A stretch of 64,000 nucleotides of DNA, taken from positions 4,340,001-4,404,000 of the forward strand of contig CM065173.1 of assembly GCA_033026295.1 (NCBI GenBank), read 5' to 3'. The position numbers and the translations under genes were made by a program. A model generated the notes under the pieces. The model was not told the origin of the DNA. It did no database searches and saw nothing but the letters and a program-made list of their open reading frames with translations. The DNA comes from Channa striata. Taxonomy: Eukaryota > Chordata > Actinopteri > Anabantiformes > Channidae. Positions within the stretch are counted from its first letter, which is position 1; every line of letters begins with the position of its first letter. Shown here in pieces: positions 49,030-60,170 of this stretch.

Positions 49030-49460
49030 GGCAGAGCTCACAGTGTGAGAACATTAATTAATGACTGACGGCTAAACAGCAGCAGCAGTAATAACAGTTA
49101 AGCCTGCCGGCGCTCGGGGGGCCACACCGACACCGATCGATGGATCAATGCTCTCACACATACACACACAGAGTGGAGTCTATCATTCCTACTTCCTATG
49201 AACACACACACACACACACACACACCTGCTTTCCCAACTAGGTGGCCCGACGCCCCCGGCTCGATTTTAACGGACACGGAGCCCCCAGAGGAGCGAGCAG
49301 GAGACTCCAACAGTCTTTCCATCTCCTTCGCTCACTATATTTTCCCAGCATCCTCTGGTGGGGGCCTGAGTGAGCTAATTAAAGAGTGACCGTGCAGAAG
49401 GGGGCGGGTGGAGGAGGGGTGGGGGAGGAATCTTTGAGCGTCAAGGTTGGCTCTGACAGG
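49030..49460. promoter_or_regulatory. Candidate conserved non-coding element interrupted by a CA repeat
   Basis: GAACATTAATTAATGACTGA (49050s) and GAGTGAGCTAATTAAAGAG (49370s) with complex sequence around, interrupted by (AC)12 at 49202-49225. Also TGGATTAGTACCGTGTGATT at 49461-49480. Confidence 0.38.
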
Positions 49461-50644
49461 TGGATTAGTACCGTGTGATTAGGAAGACCGTCCACGTACA
49501 AAATGCTAAGCCCTGCTGTAAAGCATGAGCCCCCCTCACCCCACCCCACCCCCCCGACCAACATGTTTGCCAACATTTTTCACAAAAACTCCAAAGTGCA
49601 GAATGCAATGCACCTGGATTGAACCTACCCTGACAGCTTCCACCGTCATTCAACAAATATGCACAATGACAAACAGCAGATTTCATCGGTAAAATTGAAT
49701 CTGACAGTGAAATGTTCAGAACAGAACTGCAGTGACTGTTTTCACACTGCTTCTAAATTACATCTGATTTGGAAAAATGGGTTTGTAGAAATACTTTGGT
49801 ACATTTCTTAGATTCTTGTCACCAGTGTTTTGCTATAGTTTTGTCGAAGGACTATAGAAAGTGCTCACGCATGGAAAGGAAACATGTCCCGTCCTCAGCT
49901 CAGCCTGTAGATGCAGCAGCTGGACGTTTGCAGAGTTTCTCATGCAGCAGAGGACAGAGATGAGATCACCGCGAGGTTAGCAAAGTTAAAACAATGGAAC
50001 GAGGGAAGAGGAGAAAGAAAGAAAGAAAGGAGGGAGGAGGAGGAGTAACAGGGGTTTATGGGGGAGAGGGGAGTTTTGGCAGAGTGTTCGCTCGGCTGGC
50101 GGCGGTGTGAAGCGGACTCAGGGGCGTGCTTACCGAGCTGCCGTTAGGCGTTAAATGAACACCTGGCCACTGAGTCTCAGGCCGAGGTAGCGATGAAGAG
50201 GAGAAGGAGGAGGGGGAGGGTTGGGTCTGCAGATGGGGAGGGACCAGCTTCACAGGAGGCTCCTGATGGTCAGTGAAGGAGTCTTAATAAACTAATGGAG
50301 CCTGATGCATGTGAGTGTGTGTTGACGCCTGCAGTGGGAATGACTGTTGTTCCTTTTCCTCCATTTCTGATCTGAAAACCGCAAAAAACCCTTTTTAAAA
50401 TGAACTATGAGGAAAGTGTGACCCCCTTTAAGCTGAAAACCAGCAGGTTCACCAGCATTAGACTGGTTTAGCACAGCATGTGTTTGTATATCCCAATGTT
50501 CAGTCTGAAATACATATTAAAGCTGTTGGGAGCCTGAATACTGGACCAATTAATCACATTTATTCTAACAGGATCCTTGAGATGCATCATCTCCTTTTCA
50601 ACCAAAACTTTGTGGGCCTGTTATTTAGGATCAGAAACTGAAGA

Positions 50645-50875
50645 AACTAACTGTGGCTCAGGAGGTAGAGCAGTCCACCAATCCCAGGTTTAAGGGTTCA
50701 ATTCCCAGCTCTCTTGGTCACATGACCCTGAGGAAGACACTGAACTCTAACTTAGTTGCTCCTGATGAGTGTAGGCCGGCTGCATAGCAGCTCCCCCATC
50801 AGTGTGAGTGTGAACGGATGAATGAGAAGCAGCGTAAAGCACTTTAAGTACCAGTAAGACGGTTTACCAGCTAAA
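50645..50875 (+). mobile_element. tRNA-headed SINE-like repeat, copy 3
   Basis: Plus-strand copy: CTGTGGCTCAGGAGGTAGAG (box A), GGTTCAATTCC (box B), then GACCCTGAGGAAGACACTGA, TTGCTCCTGATGAG, GCAGCTCCCCCATCAG, GAAGCAGCGTAAAGCAC. The same element as at 31548 and 34660 but in the opposite orientation. Its head is the clearest tRNA derivative of the three. Confidence 0.75.
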
Positions 50876-51589
50876 CAAACAGTGCATGACATAACTGATG
50901 CTGTGTCTGCCACATTTAATTTTAGCTTTTATGTAAATTAGAAACATAACATGTTCTGACTTAACTTGATATGATGAGAGGAATGAATGACAATCTGAGT
51001 GCAATCAACTCAAAATATTTACAACAAGTGTGACAGTGGACTTCGCATCATGCCTTGTTGGAGACTATAACTTTTCAGAGACTCCATTATGCAAACTGTT
51101 ATATTATTTCTTTTTACAATAATGATAAAAAAGTCAGTGCTGAATTCAGAGCCGACCCTCAGACATCATTATTATTGGGATCAGTTTCAGATGTTTTGTT
51201 TTTGTGGTGGTTTTAGTTTTACCTTGTTTAAAACGCTGAATAGTTTAAGTCGATGGATTTCCACCTGAGATTGGAATTCAACCTTGATCATAGTTTTATT
51301 ATAGTTCTTGTTTCCATGAGAAATGGGTTGTTCAAAGCGTTTTACTTACGAATTAACAAAACTTAGAAATGTATAATTAATCATATACAATGTAATATTT
51401 TACAGTGTAGAAACTTTAGGAGTTCAAACTTTTTACAGTGCTAAGCCTTTATTGTGAGGTGAGGCGTTGTTGTTTCATAGAGTTTGATCTACTTTCTGCT
51501 CAGCTGCAGGTGAGGTGGTGTGTGTGGTGTGTGTGTGTTGTTGTGGGGGGGTGGGGGTGCGACTGGATTAGCATTAGCTAAAACTCTCC

Positions 51590-51850
51590 ACCCACCTTCC
51601 CGAGTGTCATCCAGGCTGCTTAAGTTAAGGTGCAGCGACTGGCGGTGATTTGCATAAGTAATTAGCTAATGTGCTGTTCAATTTCTCTCCCATCTGGCCG
51701 GCTGAGCTACACCTCATTTCTCAAATTGACAGGCCGGTCACTATCGCTACCCACACTGCAACAAGGCGCCCACCAAATTAATTTGTCAACCTTCTCCTGT
51801 AATGGGACGTTCACCTTGAAAACTCAATTTACCTGAGGAGGTGAGAGTCC
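51590..51850. promoter_or_regulatory. Candidate conserved non-coding element with octamer and TAATTA sites
   Basis: ATTTGCAT at 51648-51655 is followed at once by AAGTAATTAGCTAATG. Further on are CTCAAATTGACAGGCCGG, CACCAAATTAATTTGTCAAC and ACTCAATTTACCTGAGG. Complex, GC-balanced and non-coding. A G-rich run precedes it at 51544-51559. Confidence 0.5.
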
Positions 51851-52758
51851 GAGGGGTTTGGAGGGGAGACTCTGAGGTTTTCTCAAAAAAAATAAATTCT
51901 CTCAGCAGCAGGTGAGATTGGACTAAGAGAATATCAAACCTGAAATGTTTGAGGGGTTAAAGAAACCAAACAAGGACAGAAACGTGGGCGTTCGACGAGA
52001 AGGTCGCAAGAAGCAAACGTGCATCGGGAAAATACGCCTGTTCGTGCTCCCAGTTTTAATGATGAAACGAGTAATCAATGTGAGTGACTCGATCAATATT
52101 TAGAAACTCAGATGTCACGAATCCAGTTTTGTGGTGAGGTACCAAGTAAACTCTGTTGAATTTTCTGTGGATTTAAGGAACTTTTCTCTCTCTCATTTAA
52201 GAAACTCAACGCACTCCATATTTTTCTGCTTTCAAACTTGCACAATGTTTCAAAGGAAAATGGATTTAATCCGTTCTATGGCTGAAGTGTTCAAATCAGC
52301 TGAGAGCATCCAGGTGATTGTGATGATATCAGCAGGTTAGTGGTGATGTTACTGTAAATCACAGGTGTGTTTGTGTGTTTGTCTGTGTGATAAGAAGATT
52401 TGATCATAAAGACTCTATAAACGTCTAAAGACTTGAATTTTCAGTTTCTCTACAAAAATCTAGATCCAAAGTTAAAATGCCATCTTCAAATATAAAACAG
52501 CCAAAAAAATGTCTTGATAAAGGTTGCAATTTAACGAAGGTTTAGTAAATGTGGGTTATGATTTGTGCTTAAAGCTCTCACCTATAAAACACAGTGCGTG
52601 TGTCTGAATGATCATCAGTATGTCCATTTTCAAATGGACAAATTTCCAGACACCGTGTGATGATAAGGAAAACATACATAGAGAGAGCGGCCATTCCACC
52701 TCAGGAATGGAGGGAATGAGGAGGAGGAGGAGAAAGAGCTGAATTCTAAAAAAACAGA

Positions 52759-52798
52759 GTGTGTGTGTGTGCGTGTGTGTGTGCGTGTGTGTGTGTGT

Positions 52799-52843
<45 letters not shown>
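52759..52843 (+). repeat. (GT)n microsatellite, interrupted
   Basis: About 85 bases of GT with GC and CT interruptions (GTGCGTGTG, GTCTGTG). The Cys/Val and His/Thr frames across it are artefacts. Confidence 0.97.
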
Positions 52844-52847
<4 letters not shown>

Positions 52848-53766
52848 TGCTCAGGGACCAAACTCGGGGAAATGGGCCAAAAAGTGAATGTAATGAAACC
52901 CCCCAAATTAATTTTCAGTCTCATCTTCAGCTGCAGGCAGAGGGAGGGAGGGAGCTGAGGGACGAGAGACACTGCGCGAGAGAGGGAATAAGAGAGACAG
53001 ACAGACAGGTGTAGTGTCAGAAACAAAGGGATGAACTGAACAAAAGGAAGTAAAGCTGCAAAACCAAAACGAGGTGGGGAGAGAAAACACTGACACAAGG
53101 AGAAGACACACGACCTGAGACGCATCAGTGTTTACCTTTTCATTTTCACTAATTATCATTTAGATCCGAATTTTTGGGGGAAATGTGGGAAAGATGAAGT
53201 CTGGCCCCTCACATCTGAACCGTCTCACTGCGGACTCAACACATGTCTCCACAGGGTGAAGATCTGCAGACACGGTGGAACGTAACTAATGCAGGGACAC
53301 GAGTAGTGTAAAACCTGGAGTTTTACCATTTTCTGCGACGTCTTTTGATCTACTCGATAAAGTTCTCATTCTCATTGTTGCTGGTGTGATATAAGAAGAG
53401 AAAACACTTTCTTCTTCTTCCTGCTGACTGACAACAGACGCCCACAGTATATTTTCAGCCCTGAGTATTGTCTGCAGGTTCAGGCTCCACCAGTTAAACA
53501 CGTTGTGCTGCAGGACATTGATTACACATGTTTGGTTTGTGATTGACAGAAATGTTTGACTTTAATAAACAATGTAAATTTGCGACAATTAAAGGCTTTG
53601 ATTTAGATGCTCACAGACAGACAGGTAGAGGGGAGACGCGTGTCTGCGTCTTATTCAGCTGTTCTCTTATTAAATTCCTTTGTACTGGGGGCTTTTCACT
53701 CCACCAGCTGCCACCTCCATGTGTGTGTGTGTGTGACTGAATAAAGTTAGTATCAGCCTGAGCTCA

Positions 53767-53768
<2 letters not shown>

Positions 53769-53798
<30 letters not shown>
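53769..53798 (+). repeat. (TG)15 microsatellite
   Basis: Uninterrupted TG run; a shorter TG run is at 53719-53733. Confidence 0.96.
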
Positions 53799-53799
<1 letters not shown>

Positions 53800-53800
<1 letters not shown>

Positions 53801-54338
53801 GCTAAGGTAGCTATTAGCTTTGATAGCAGTAGCCTCCCATATGGCGAGCTAGCGCTGCTCTTTAATGTAGCATAGCACGGCCCTGATGTTGTTATGGCTC
53901 CAGTGGTGCCTCCCCCCTTCCTCACCCCCTCCCTCTCACCCTCTCTGCCATTTAGCTCGCCTTTCCTCAGCGCCACATGCCACCACGACCTTGGTGTTTT
54001 CCAGCGGCACGCCCGCTGCCATCTGCAGGCGGCAGGCTTGGGCAGTAAAGCATCGCGACCCTGAGCTTTTTGGGCCCCGTTACGCCTCCGCCAGGGGCCC
54101 CCGGCCAGATGGCACTACCCACTAAGAGGGGTTTTACTGCGGGCCTAAAGGAAGGCGACTGCAGGCGGCGGGCAGAGGATGAACTCACACCTCCCCCCTC
54201 CTCCTGCAGCACAGCTCTGCCAAATCTCAGCTCTACCAGCTTCCAAAGAGACGCCGCGTCAATATTTCAGTCATGATTATCCCGCAGCAGATGATCTGAT
54301 GTGAGCCAAGAGGGCAGAGCCGGAGGATCGGCAAGACC
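53800..54338 (+). promoter_or_regulatory. GC-richer block upstream of the candidate antisense start exon
   Basis: The block from AGGTAGCTATTAGC through CATATGGCGAGCTAGCGCTG, GGCCCCGTTACGCCTCCGCC and CCCGGCCAGATGGC to the candidate ATG is richer in G+C and CpG than its surroundings. It could be a promoter for the plus-strand candidate gene or a conserved enhancer of the EBF gene. A TATAA box is not evident. The acceptor-like CTCCTCCTGCAG at 54194-54205 leaves room for an upstream leader exon. Confidence 0.38.
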
Positions 54339-54416
54339 ATGACCCGGTTCCTGGACGGGAAAAGCAACTACACCAGCATCGCCTACTCAGAGGGAGCAGT
54401 CAGTGGCTCAGGACAG
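54339..54416 (+). CDS. Candidate first coding exon of an unrecognised small gene, antisense within the EBF intron
   Basis: ATG with a good context (AAGACCATGA, A at -3) opens 26 codons beginning MTRFLDGKSNYTSIAYSEG and ending in phase 0 at CAG before a strong GTGAGTG donor. The upstream frame is closed by an in-frame TGA at 54297-54299, so this ATG is the first possible start in the exon. Codon third positions are mostly G or C (about 19 of 26), unlike the A/T-rich surroundings. A pyrimidine-rich acceptor-like site at 54185-54205 (CTCCTCCTGCAG) could mark the 5' edge of a non-coding leader. I do not recognise the peptide. Alternatives are a lncRNA exon, or a conserved regulatory block with a chance open frame. 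Confidence 0.42.
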
Positions 54417-55081
54417 GTGAGTGCAGGTCAGTAACCAAACGAAGAGTGACTGAGTACGTTTACTGAAAAAATCTTTATTGTCCTGGAGTATTTCCAGTCT
54501 ATCGGTTACTTAGTTACACGCAGATTGTTAAAACTACTGTACTGAGCTGATAAAATGGAACTCATTGTCATCCAAAATAAGGAAAAACAATGTTGAGATT
54601 GTTGACTTTTTATATACTGTATACTGTATCTCAAACTTAGTAGTTACTAGCTTCAAACTAAATTTCAGGAACTCATAGGGTCCCAGAATCTGAAATTCGC
54701 GTTCTCAACTCTTCCCACTTTGCTCTCGTATCATGTGGCTGTGAAATGTATGACTTGCTCTATTGATTCGTCATAAAGAGGACCACATGACATATCGGGT
54801 CTTTTTAGCATTCATTCAGAATTAGAATCTTTTTTAGCAAAATACACACATTAGTCAGTATGTGTCCACAGAAGTTCTGTCTGTTACCATGGAGAAACAT
54901 TTCGATCACAGAAAAAGTGAAATAATCTGTAAACTATTTGGTAAGTAAAAGCTTTTCAAAAAAATGTTCACCCTTTACTATGCTTTTATTTTGAAGGTCT
55001 CCCATTGATGCTGCACATTGTAACACGTTTGGAGGAAAATACTTCTTAAGATGCTTTATGCAGCCGGACTCTGCTCACACA

Positions 55082-55115
<34 letters not shown>

Positions 55116-55589
55116 AATAAACATACACACAGTTCGGATCAGCTGAGAGAAAAATACGAAAACTGTGCTGGTGGTCTGGAGGAAAAATCAATACATCCAT
55201 CTTTACTGTATGGAGGGGGGAAGGAGGGAGAGTAAAAGAAGAAGAGGAGACAGTAGTGGAGGGGTTAGAAAAGAGGATTCTGGGTAAAATTTTGTCTACA
55301 AATTATGCTGAAAACACAATAAATATTTTGCTATTGTAGTGCGTTTCAGTGCATGTGTGTATTTTCTGACATGTGTATGTGTGTGTTTGTTTGTGCAGCA
55401 TACACAAAAACCTGCACCTATAAAAGCACACACACAAATCCCAAATCCTGTTGCTTGTCTTCCAACACGTATTTGTTCAGACGAGAGGTCGACAAATTCT
55501 GCAACAAGAAGATCTGCAGTGTCTGTTTTGTTGTGCGTGTGCATCTATAGGGGAGCGTGTTTGTGTTGGGCGGTCTGGGGGGGCAGTCA

Positions 55590-55890
55590 AAGGGGGTCTG
55601 GGCTTGTCTGTCAGCTATTAGCCACCACGTTATCTCCCGTTAGTCGTCTCATCTCCAACTCAAAGAGAATAAATAAAGACGACTTTATTCCTTGGAAACA
55701 CCTGAAAGAAAAGGAGGGGGGGGGGCTGAAGGTGGGGGGCTGCCATAGAGGAAAAAAGAAAAAAAAGCAGAAGAAGAAAATCTCCAATTCATTGAGATCA
55801 AGTCAATAACACTGTAATATTTATGAAGGCTGGAAGCCAGGCTGCCCTAAAACCCAAACTCCAGCAATCCTGAATTATAAATTGGTATTG
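55590..55890. promoter_or_regulatory. Candidate conserved non-coding element, split by a purine/G tract
   Basis: GTCAGCTATTAGCCACCACG, TTATCTCCCGTTAGTCGTC and, after a GA-rich low-complexity stretch (55705-55790), ACTGTAATATTTATGAAGGC and GAATTATAAATTGGTATTGA. The two complex halves look like one element with an expanded insert. Confidence 0.38.
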
Positions 55891-55913
55891 ATTTGTGTTG
55901 TGGGTGAGTGAGC

Positions 55914-55918
<5 letters not shown>

Positions 55919-55974
<56 letters not shown>
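55919..55974 (+). repeat. (TG)n microsatellite
   Basis: 56 bases of TG with one C interruption; another TG run is at 56095-56118. Confidence 0.97.
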
Positions 55975-55977
<3 letters not shown>

Positions 55978-56311
55978 GAAGGCAGAGGATGCAGCTCAGC
56001 TCAGCTGCTCGATTGTTTTTATGCTTTCACAGACAAAAAAATGTGGAGCTACTTGTTTGCTAACAGTTTGTAGCTCTGACGGAGCAGGTAAAGGTGTGTG
56101 TGTGTGTGTGTGTGTGTGGGCACAGATGAAAGGTGTGTGCACATGTCTGAAAACGTCTGAGCAAATTTTGGTTCCAACTGCATTCTGATGTCAGTTTTCA
56201 GAAGAAGGAAGCTCAGACATTAGTCTTGTCCGCACTACAGCTTCAGGTTGATCCGATTCTTCATGTTTTTTTCAGCCTCTGAACGGAAGCAGCTTGTTTA
56301 ACATCCAGCTG

Positions 56312-56356
56312 CTTCTTCTTCTTCTTCTTCTTCTTCTTTCTTCTTCTTCTTCTTCT
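56312..56356 (+). repeat. (CTT)n microsatellite
   Basis: About 15 CTT units with one frame slip (TTCTTTCTTC). Confidence 0.95.
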
Positions 56357-57401
56357 ACGGTGGTGTGCGATTACGTGACAGTAACAATGTTCACAACTGA
56401 GGTGGAGAGGAGGAAGTGGGAAACAGAAACAGGTGGAGGAAAGCTATGAGACCTCCTCACATGCTGGATGGGATCCTTCTGATAGGAAGAGGAGCCTCTT
56501 TTACTGAACTGTTGGGGCTGCAGATATAAGCACTAACATTTTCCTCCAGATGTTTCCTGCTCAAGAAAACAAAGTGAACAAAAGTTTGCAGACATGATGT
56601 CTGTGTTGGTGGATGGGCCCAAAGTGCTCCACACTATTTTTTTATTGTCCTGTGTATTAAACCAACAGAAACCCTTCAGGATGACCTTAACGGTACAACT
56701 GTGTACGTTACGGTACAATTTACCCCCCCCCCACACACACACACACATTCCCAAATACATACACTCTCTTAGTTTGTCTATACCTGCCGTACATAGCTGT
56801 GTAATCCCTTTACACCCCAGCAGGCATCCATCAGCTTCACCTCACACCCAGCCTGGACCAAGTGAGTGTGGGTGTGTGTGTCAAGGGTTCTGTGCAGACC
56901 AAAACAGTGTTTGTCTCCACCTTTTCTCCAGTCTGCTTCAGTTATCTGCTCGCTCTTTGAAATCGCCATCACCATAAACAATAAGCAAAGCGGAACCAAA
57001 AGTACTACGTCTGGCTTCGTTATCATAGGAGAACCCCCTGTTTATTCAACCTGAATCACCTGGTGTAGACACTGGTTGTTATAGACAATTTTATACTAAA
57101 AATACTTCAACTTAGCAAGATTTCCACTGGATTCACAGCTAAAGTCTCACATTAGCTTCAGATACACAAACAGTTCTGCACAGAAACAGGACTTCAGTCC
57201 CACTTTAGGATGGCGACGGATTCATCTTTAAAAACCTGACAGTTCTAAGACACGCCTGAAGAGCTAAGAACGTGTCCTTTAAAGCCTTGCCTTCAGTTGC
57301 TGTCTGCTGGACTGGTGACGAAAGTCGTCGGCTTCAGCTGCAGGTCGTCTCCTGCGTTTGTGTGTCACAGCTTTTGACCACATGTTGTGTTCTTCCTCAG
57401 T

Positions 57402-57430
57402 GGACCTATGATGGTCATGATACCTCCAGG
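57402..57430 (+). CDS. Candidate 29-base micro-exon of the same antisense small gene
   Basis: It is preceded by TGTTGTGTTCTTCCTCAG, a good acceptor, and followed by GTAAAAAC. In the phase left by the exon at 54339 it reads WTYDGHDTS plus two bases (AG). Those two bases pair with the single leading C of the candidate exon at 59893 to give Ser. The evidence is splice-site shape and phase compatibility only. Sequences this short match by chance often: a 21-base stretch at 56066-56086 (between CTAACAG and GTAAAGG) is a rival. Its other open reading (GPMMVMIPP) does not connect to the first exon. Confidence 0.2.
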
Positions 57431-57459
57431 TAAAAACTACACAACAGAAGACAGACGGG

Positions 57460-57628
57460 TGTCCTGGTCGTTATGTAACCCAAACCGCCCCCTCTGCTCC
57501 CCCACCCTCACCCATTTACTCCCCCCACAACCATATCACATCCCCCCATCTTTCTATAGAAATCAATACCCTCCTAATCTGCCCCCCAACTGTCTCATTC
57601 TCACCCCTCCATCACCCCCCTCTCTCTC
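57460..57628 (+). repeat. C-rich pyrimidine tract
   Basis: Runs such as CCGCCCCCTCTGCTCCCCCA and CATCACCCCCCTCTCTC, leading into a CA microsatellite. The 158-codon frame starting at 57387 is Pro/Ser/Thr-rich low-complexity sequence and is not taken as a gene. Confidence 0.75.
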
Positions 57629-57642
57629 ACACACACACATAG

Positions 57643-57673
<31 letters not shown>

Positions 57674-57678
57674 CACAC
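57629..57678 (+). repeat. (AC)n microsatellite
   Basis: AC repeats with ATAG interruptions. Confidence 0.95.
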
Positions 57679-58227
57679 ATCTCTCTTTCTGCTGTTTCTC
57701 TTTCTGCTCCTTCTGCTGTTGTCGTGTCTGGACTCGCCCGCCTCACATTTCAGCCCCCAACCCACAAGCCTGCCCCTCCACAACCCCTCCCCTGACAGCA
57801 GTAGTTTTTTTAAGAGACGGTGAGTCACTGCGGTTCTGCCTCAGGTTGTGTGTTTTGTGTTGACTGAGGTTAAACTTTAAATCATGTTTAATTTATAATG
57901 GAATCAAATAAAAACTCATTCATTTGTTAGTTTTAACAATATTTCTCTTATTTCCACATTTCACAGAGAATCCTTTTTTTTAATTGGTTCTACATGAAAA
58001 CTGCATAAAAATTACAATTTAACCCTGTTTGTCACAGCATGTCTTGTTGCTTTTAATACATGCTGAACATGGACTTCTGCACATTAGTACTGTAACTACT
58101 GTACAGTAATTATTAGTTTCATTTTCACCTTATTTTCTTAATGCACTGTGCTGCTGGCAGTTGTTGCACTGCTTACTCGCAAATCTCAAAAACTTAAATA
58201 AAAAGGCCTAAACAACAAAGAGCAGGA

Positions 58228-58259
58228 GCCCCACCCCCACCCCCACCCTAACCCACCCT
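58228..58259 (-). other. C-rich tract, potential G-quadruplex on the minus strand
   Basis: CCCCACCCCCACCCCCACCC followed by TAACCCACCC gives five G-runs on the minus strand, the sense strand of the EBF transcript. A similar run is at 62511-62530. Confidence 0.55.
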
Positions 58260-58939
58260 GAAGCTGAATTATCTCAAAAAACTGCAGCTTCGTGCAGCAG
58301 CGTCGCAGGATGACGACGGCGACAAACGGTAGCAGAAGTAACAGCAACGTAAAAACTAACTGTGAGCTACCAGCTGCTCAAACACCATGTTAGGTTTTGA
58401 GTGTTTACAGCTTCAACATGCCACTAAAGCTAGTGTTAACATGGAGGTTAAGATCAATCCACTCTGCTATACTCCTCCCTCCCTGCTACCATCTGCTATG
58501 CTGTGTCCTAGTTATCAAATTACAACAATCAACAAGCTGCAAAACTGAAATTGTTGCCGTTCTTTTATTGGTCGATAACGTAAGCCGTTCATTGAGTCTC
58601 ACTTCACACAGCACCTCTCCACCATAAGCGTTGGGGCACATTTCTACTAAAAACATTTAAGGAGCAGTTATAGCAGCTCATGGGAGGAAAAAACATATCT
58701 AGATACAGAATTGACATGTTCCGTCTGGTGAGTTTCAGCTCTGGTTTTACTGGGTGAATGTGAGAAAAGTGTCAAACTGCTGCAGCTTTGACAAACGCTT
58801 CAGTCAAAGTTGAACCAATCATCCGCGATGATCCCGTCCTCTGACAGGAACCAGCAGAAACACACACTCCAACATGGCTGCAGCTGGAAGGAGAACAAAC
58901 ACACACTGGGACACACATACACTCCCCTCCCCCACATCT

Positions 58940-59015
58940 GCTGGCGAGGCGGGAGCCCACGGATGGTCGTCCTTAATTAGCCACACCGCTCTCATATTCC
59001 TGATTAAACCACTGC
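58940..59015. promoter_or_regulatory. Candidate conserved non-coding element
   Basis: GGTCGTCCTTAATTAGCCAC and ATTCCTGATTAAACCACTGC lie just before a GT microsatellite. A possible continuation, GCATTCTTAATTGGGG and GAGTGATTAACAGG, follows at 59128-59166. Confidence 0.35.
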
Positions 59016-59021
59016 TCTCAG

Positions 59022-59030
59022 TGTGTGTGT

Positions 59031-59062
<32 letters not shown>

Positions 59063-59103
59063 CTGTGTGTGTGTGTCTGTGTGTGTGTGTGCACGTGTGT
59101 GTG
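59022..59103 (+). repeat. (GT)n microsatellite, interrupted
   Basis: About 80 bases of GT with periodic CT steps. Confidence 0.96.
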
Positions 59104-59387
59104 AGTTTGAGAGATGGAAGGTTATCAGTGCATTCTTAATTGGGGAAACACTGAGTGATTAACAGGAGGAAGAAGGACGAGCGAGCTTCAGACTGAGTGG
59201 CGGAGAGAGAGAGAGCGAGGAGATGTTCTGAATACTAACGGCTCTGATAAACGACACACCGAATAAACTTACATTTCTCATCACACGCGCGCACACAAAT
59301 ATACCTTAACTGTCAGGGCCACACTCACCCAGCATGGGGCCTCAGGGCCGACTCCTTTCAGTGGGAAGCAGCTGTTTGAGTCACTGA

Positions 59388-59500
59388 AGCTGCTTTTCGA
59401 CGGCATGGTACCTGGTCAATTTGGCTCAACTCTACTCGCTTTAGTACCAGGTGCTGCAAATACGAAACCACCTGGTCGTCATGCCAACGTCACATAAAAC
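59388..59500. mobile_element. Teleost interspersed repeat-like fragment
   Basis: The words CATGGTACCTGGTC, CTCAACTCTACTCGC and TTAGTACCAGGTGC match the style of a common fish repeat built on GGTACC/CTCGACTC/GTACCAG. TGGTACCTGGT and ACCAGGTGC form loose inverted ends, as in non-autonomous DNA transposons. The family is not named. Confidence 0.35.
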
Positions 59501-59892
59501 CGTAGTGAAGTCACCACAACGCAACACATACAAAAAAGAACATAAAAAGAATCCTGTTTGAATTTGTTAGTAGGTGTCACAGCAAGGAGCCGTTTATTCA
59601 GAGGAGACTGATGACAGCAAGACAAAGGCTGTAAAGTAATATCACTCAGAGTTTTGGAAATATTTTGTAGTTATTGGTTGTACAGTGTTTCTATGCTATG
59701 ATCCCAGGCAGCAGTCAATTTGGTACTGTGCAGTGGAAAAGGTTCATAAATCTATGTTTGATCTCCAATATCTTTCCCTGAAGGCAGATGGAACAGGGAT
59801 GTTTTAAAAAGGAGGAACTCCTGTGTTTCCAGAGGAGGAACCAGCATCTTAATGCAGTTGTACCCCTGTACATTCTGTGTCGTTTCCTGCAG

Positions 59893-59948
59893 CTGTGTTA
59901 AACACCCAGCGAAGAAGTCCCAAGGACGACTGTCCGAGAAACTAAAAG
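59893..59948 (+). CDS. Candidate third coding exon of the antisense small gene
   Basis: It is flanked by CTGTGTCGTTTCCTGCAG (strong pyrimidine tract and acceptor) and GTGAGACT (strong donor). After one base completing a codon it encodes CVKHPAKKSQGRLSEKLK, a lysine-rich hydrophilic stretch, then one base of the next codon. The 56 bases equal 1 + 18 codons + 1. One other frame is open to a stop at the exon end. The splice signals are better than those of most chance candidates nearby, but there is no recognised homology. Confidence 0.28.
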
Positions 59949-60094
59949 GTGAGACTAACACACAGATCGGATTAATCTTCCCAACACTTTGGCCCAGCTG
60001 TGAAAAGTCTGGATATTCTAAGGTTTTAAATTAATGTTCTTCCTTTGGTGAAAACCACTTAGGGGACAATAATGTCTCTATAGTCTTCACTTTA

Positions 60095-60170
60095 TTATGT
60101 AAAGTGCCTTGAGATGACTTTGTTGTAAATTGGTGCTATATAAATAAAGTTGAACTCAATTGAATTGAAA
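60095..60170 (+). mobile_element. Retroelement 3' tail ending in (GAATT)-like sequence
   Basis: AAAGTGCCTTGAGATGACTT, then GGTGCTATATAAATAAAGTT, then GAACTCAATTGAATTG. The same element end as at 19775-19850, plus orientation. It lies between the third and fourth candidate antisense exons. Confidence 0.72.

Noticed and set aside
52556..53125. 189-codon minus-strand frame with long His/Thr run
   Set aside because: The core is the translated (GT)n microsatellite; the flanks are low-complexity.
55339..55809. 156-codon plus-strand frame
   Set aside because: Crosses GT-rich and GA-rich simple sequence; no splice context or recognisable motif.
56066..56086. 21-base in-phase micro-exon alternative (between CTAACAG and GTAAAGG)
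   Set aside because: Fits the phase of the 54339 exon but splice sites and length make chance very likely; kept only as a warning about micro-exon chaining.
57387..57863. 158-codon plus-strand frame starting at MFFLSGPMM
   Set aside because: Runs through a C-rich tract and a CA microsatellite; Pro/Thr/His low complexity and no homology seen.
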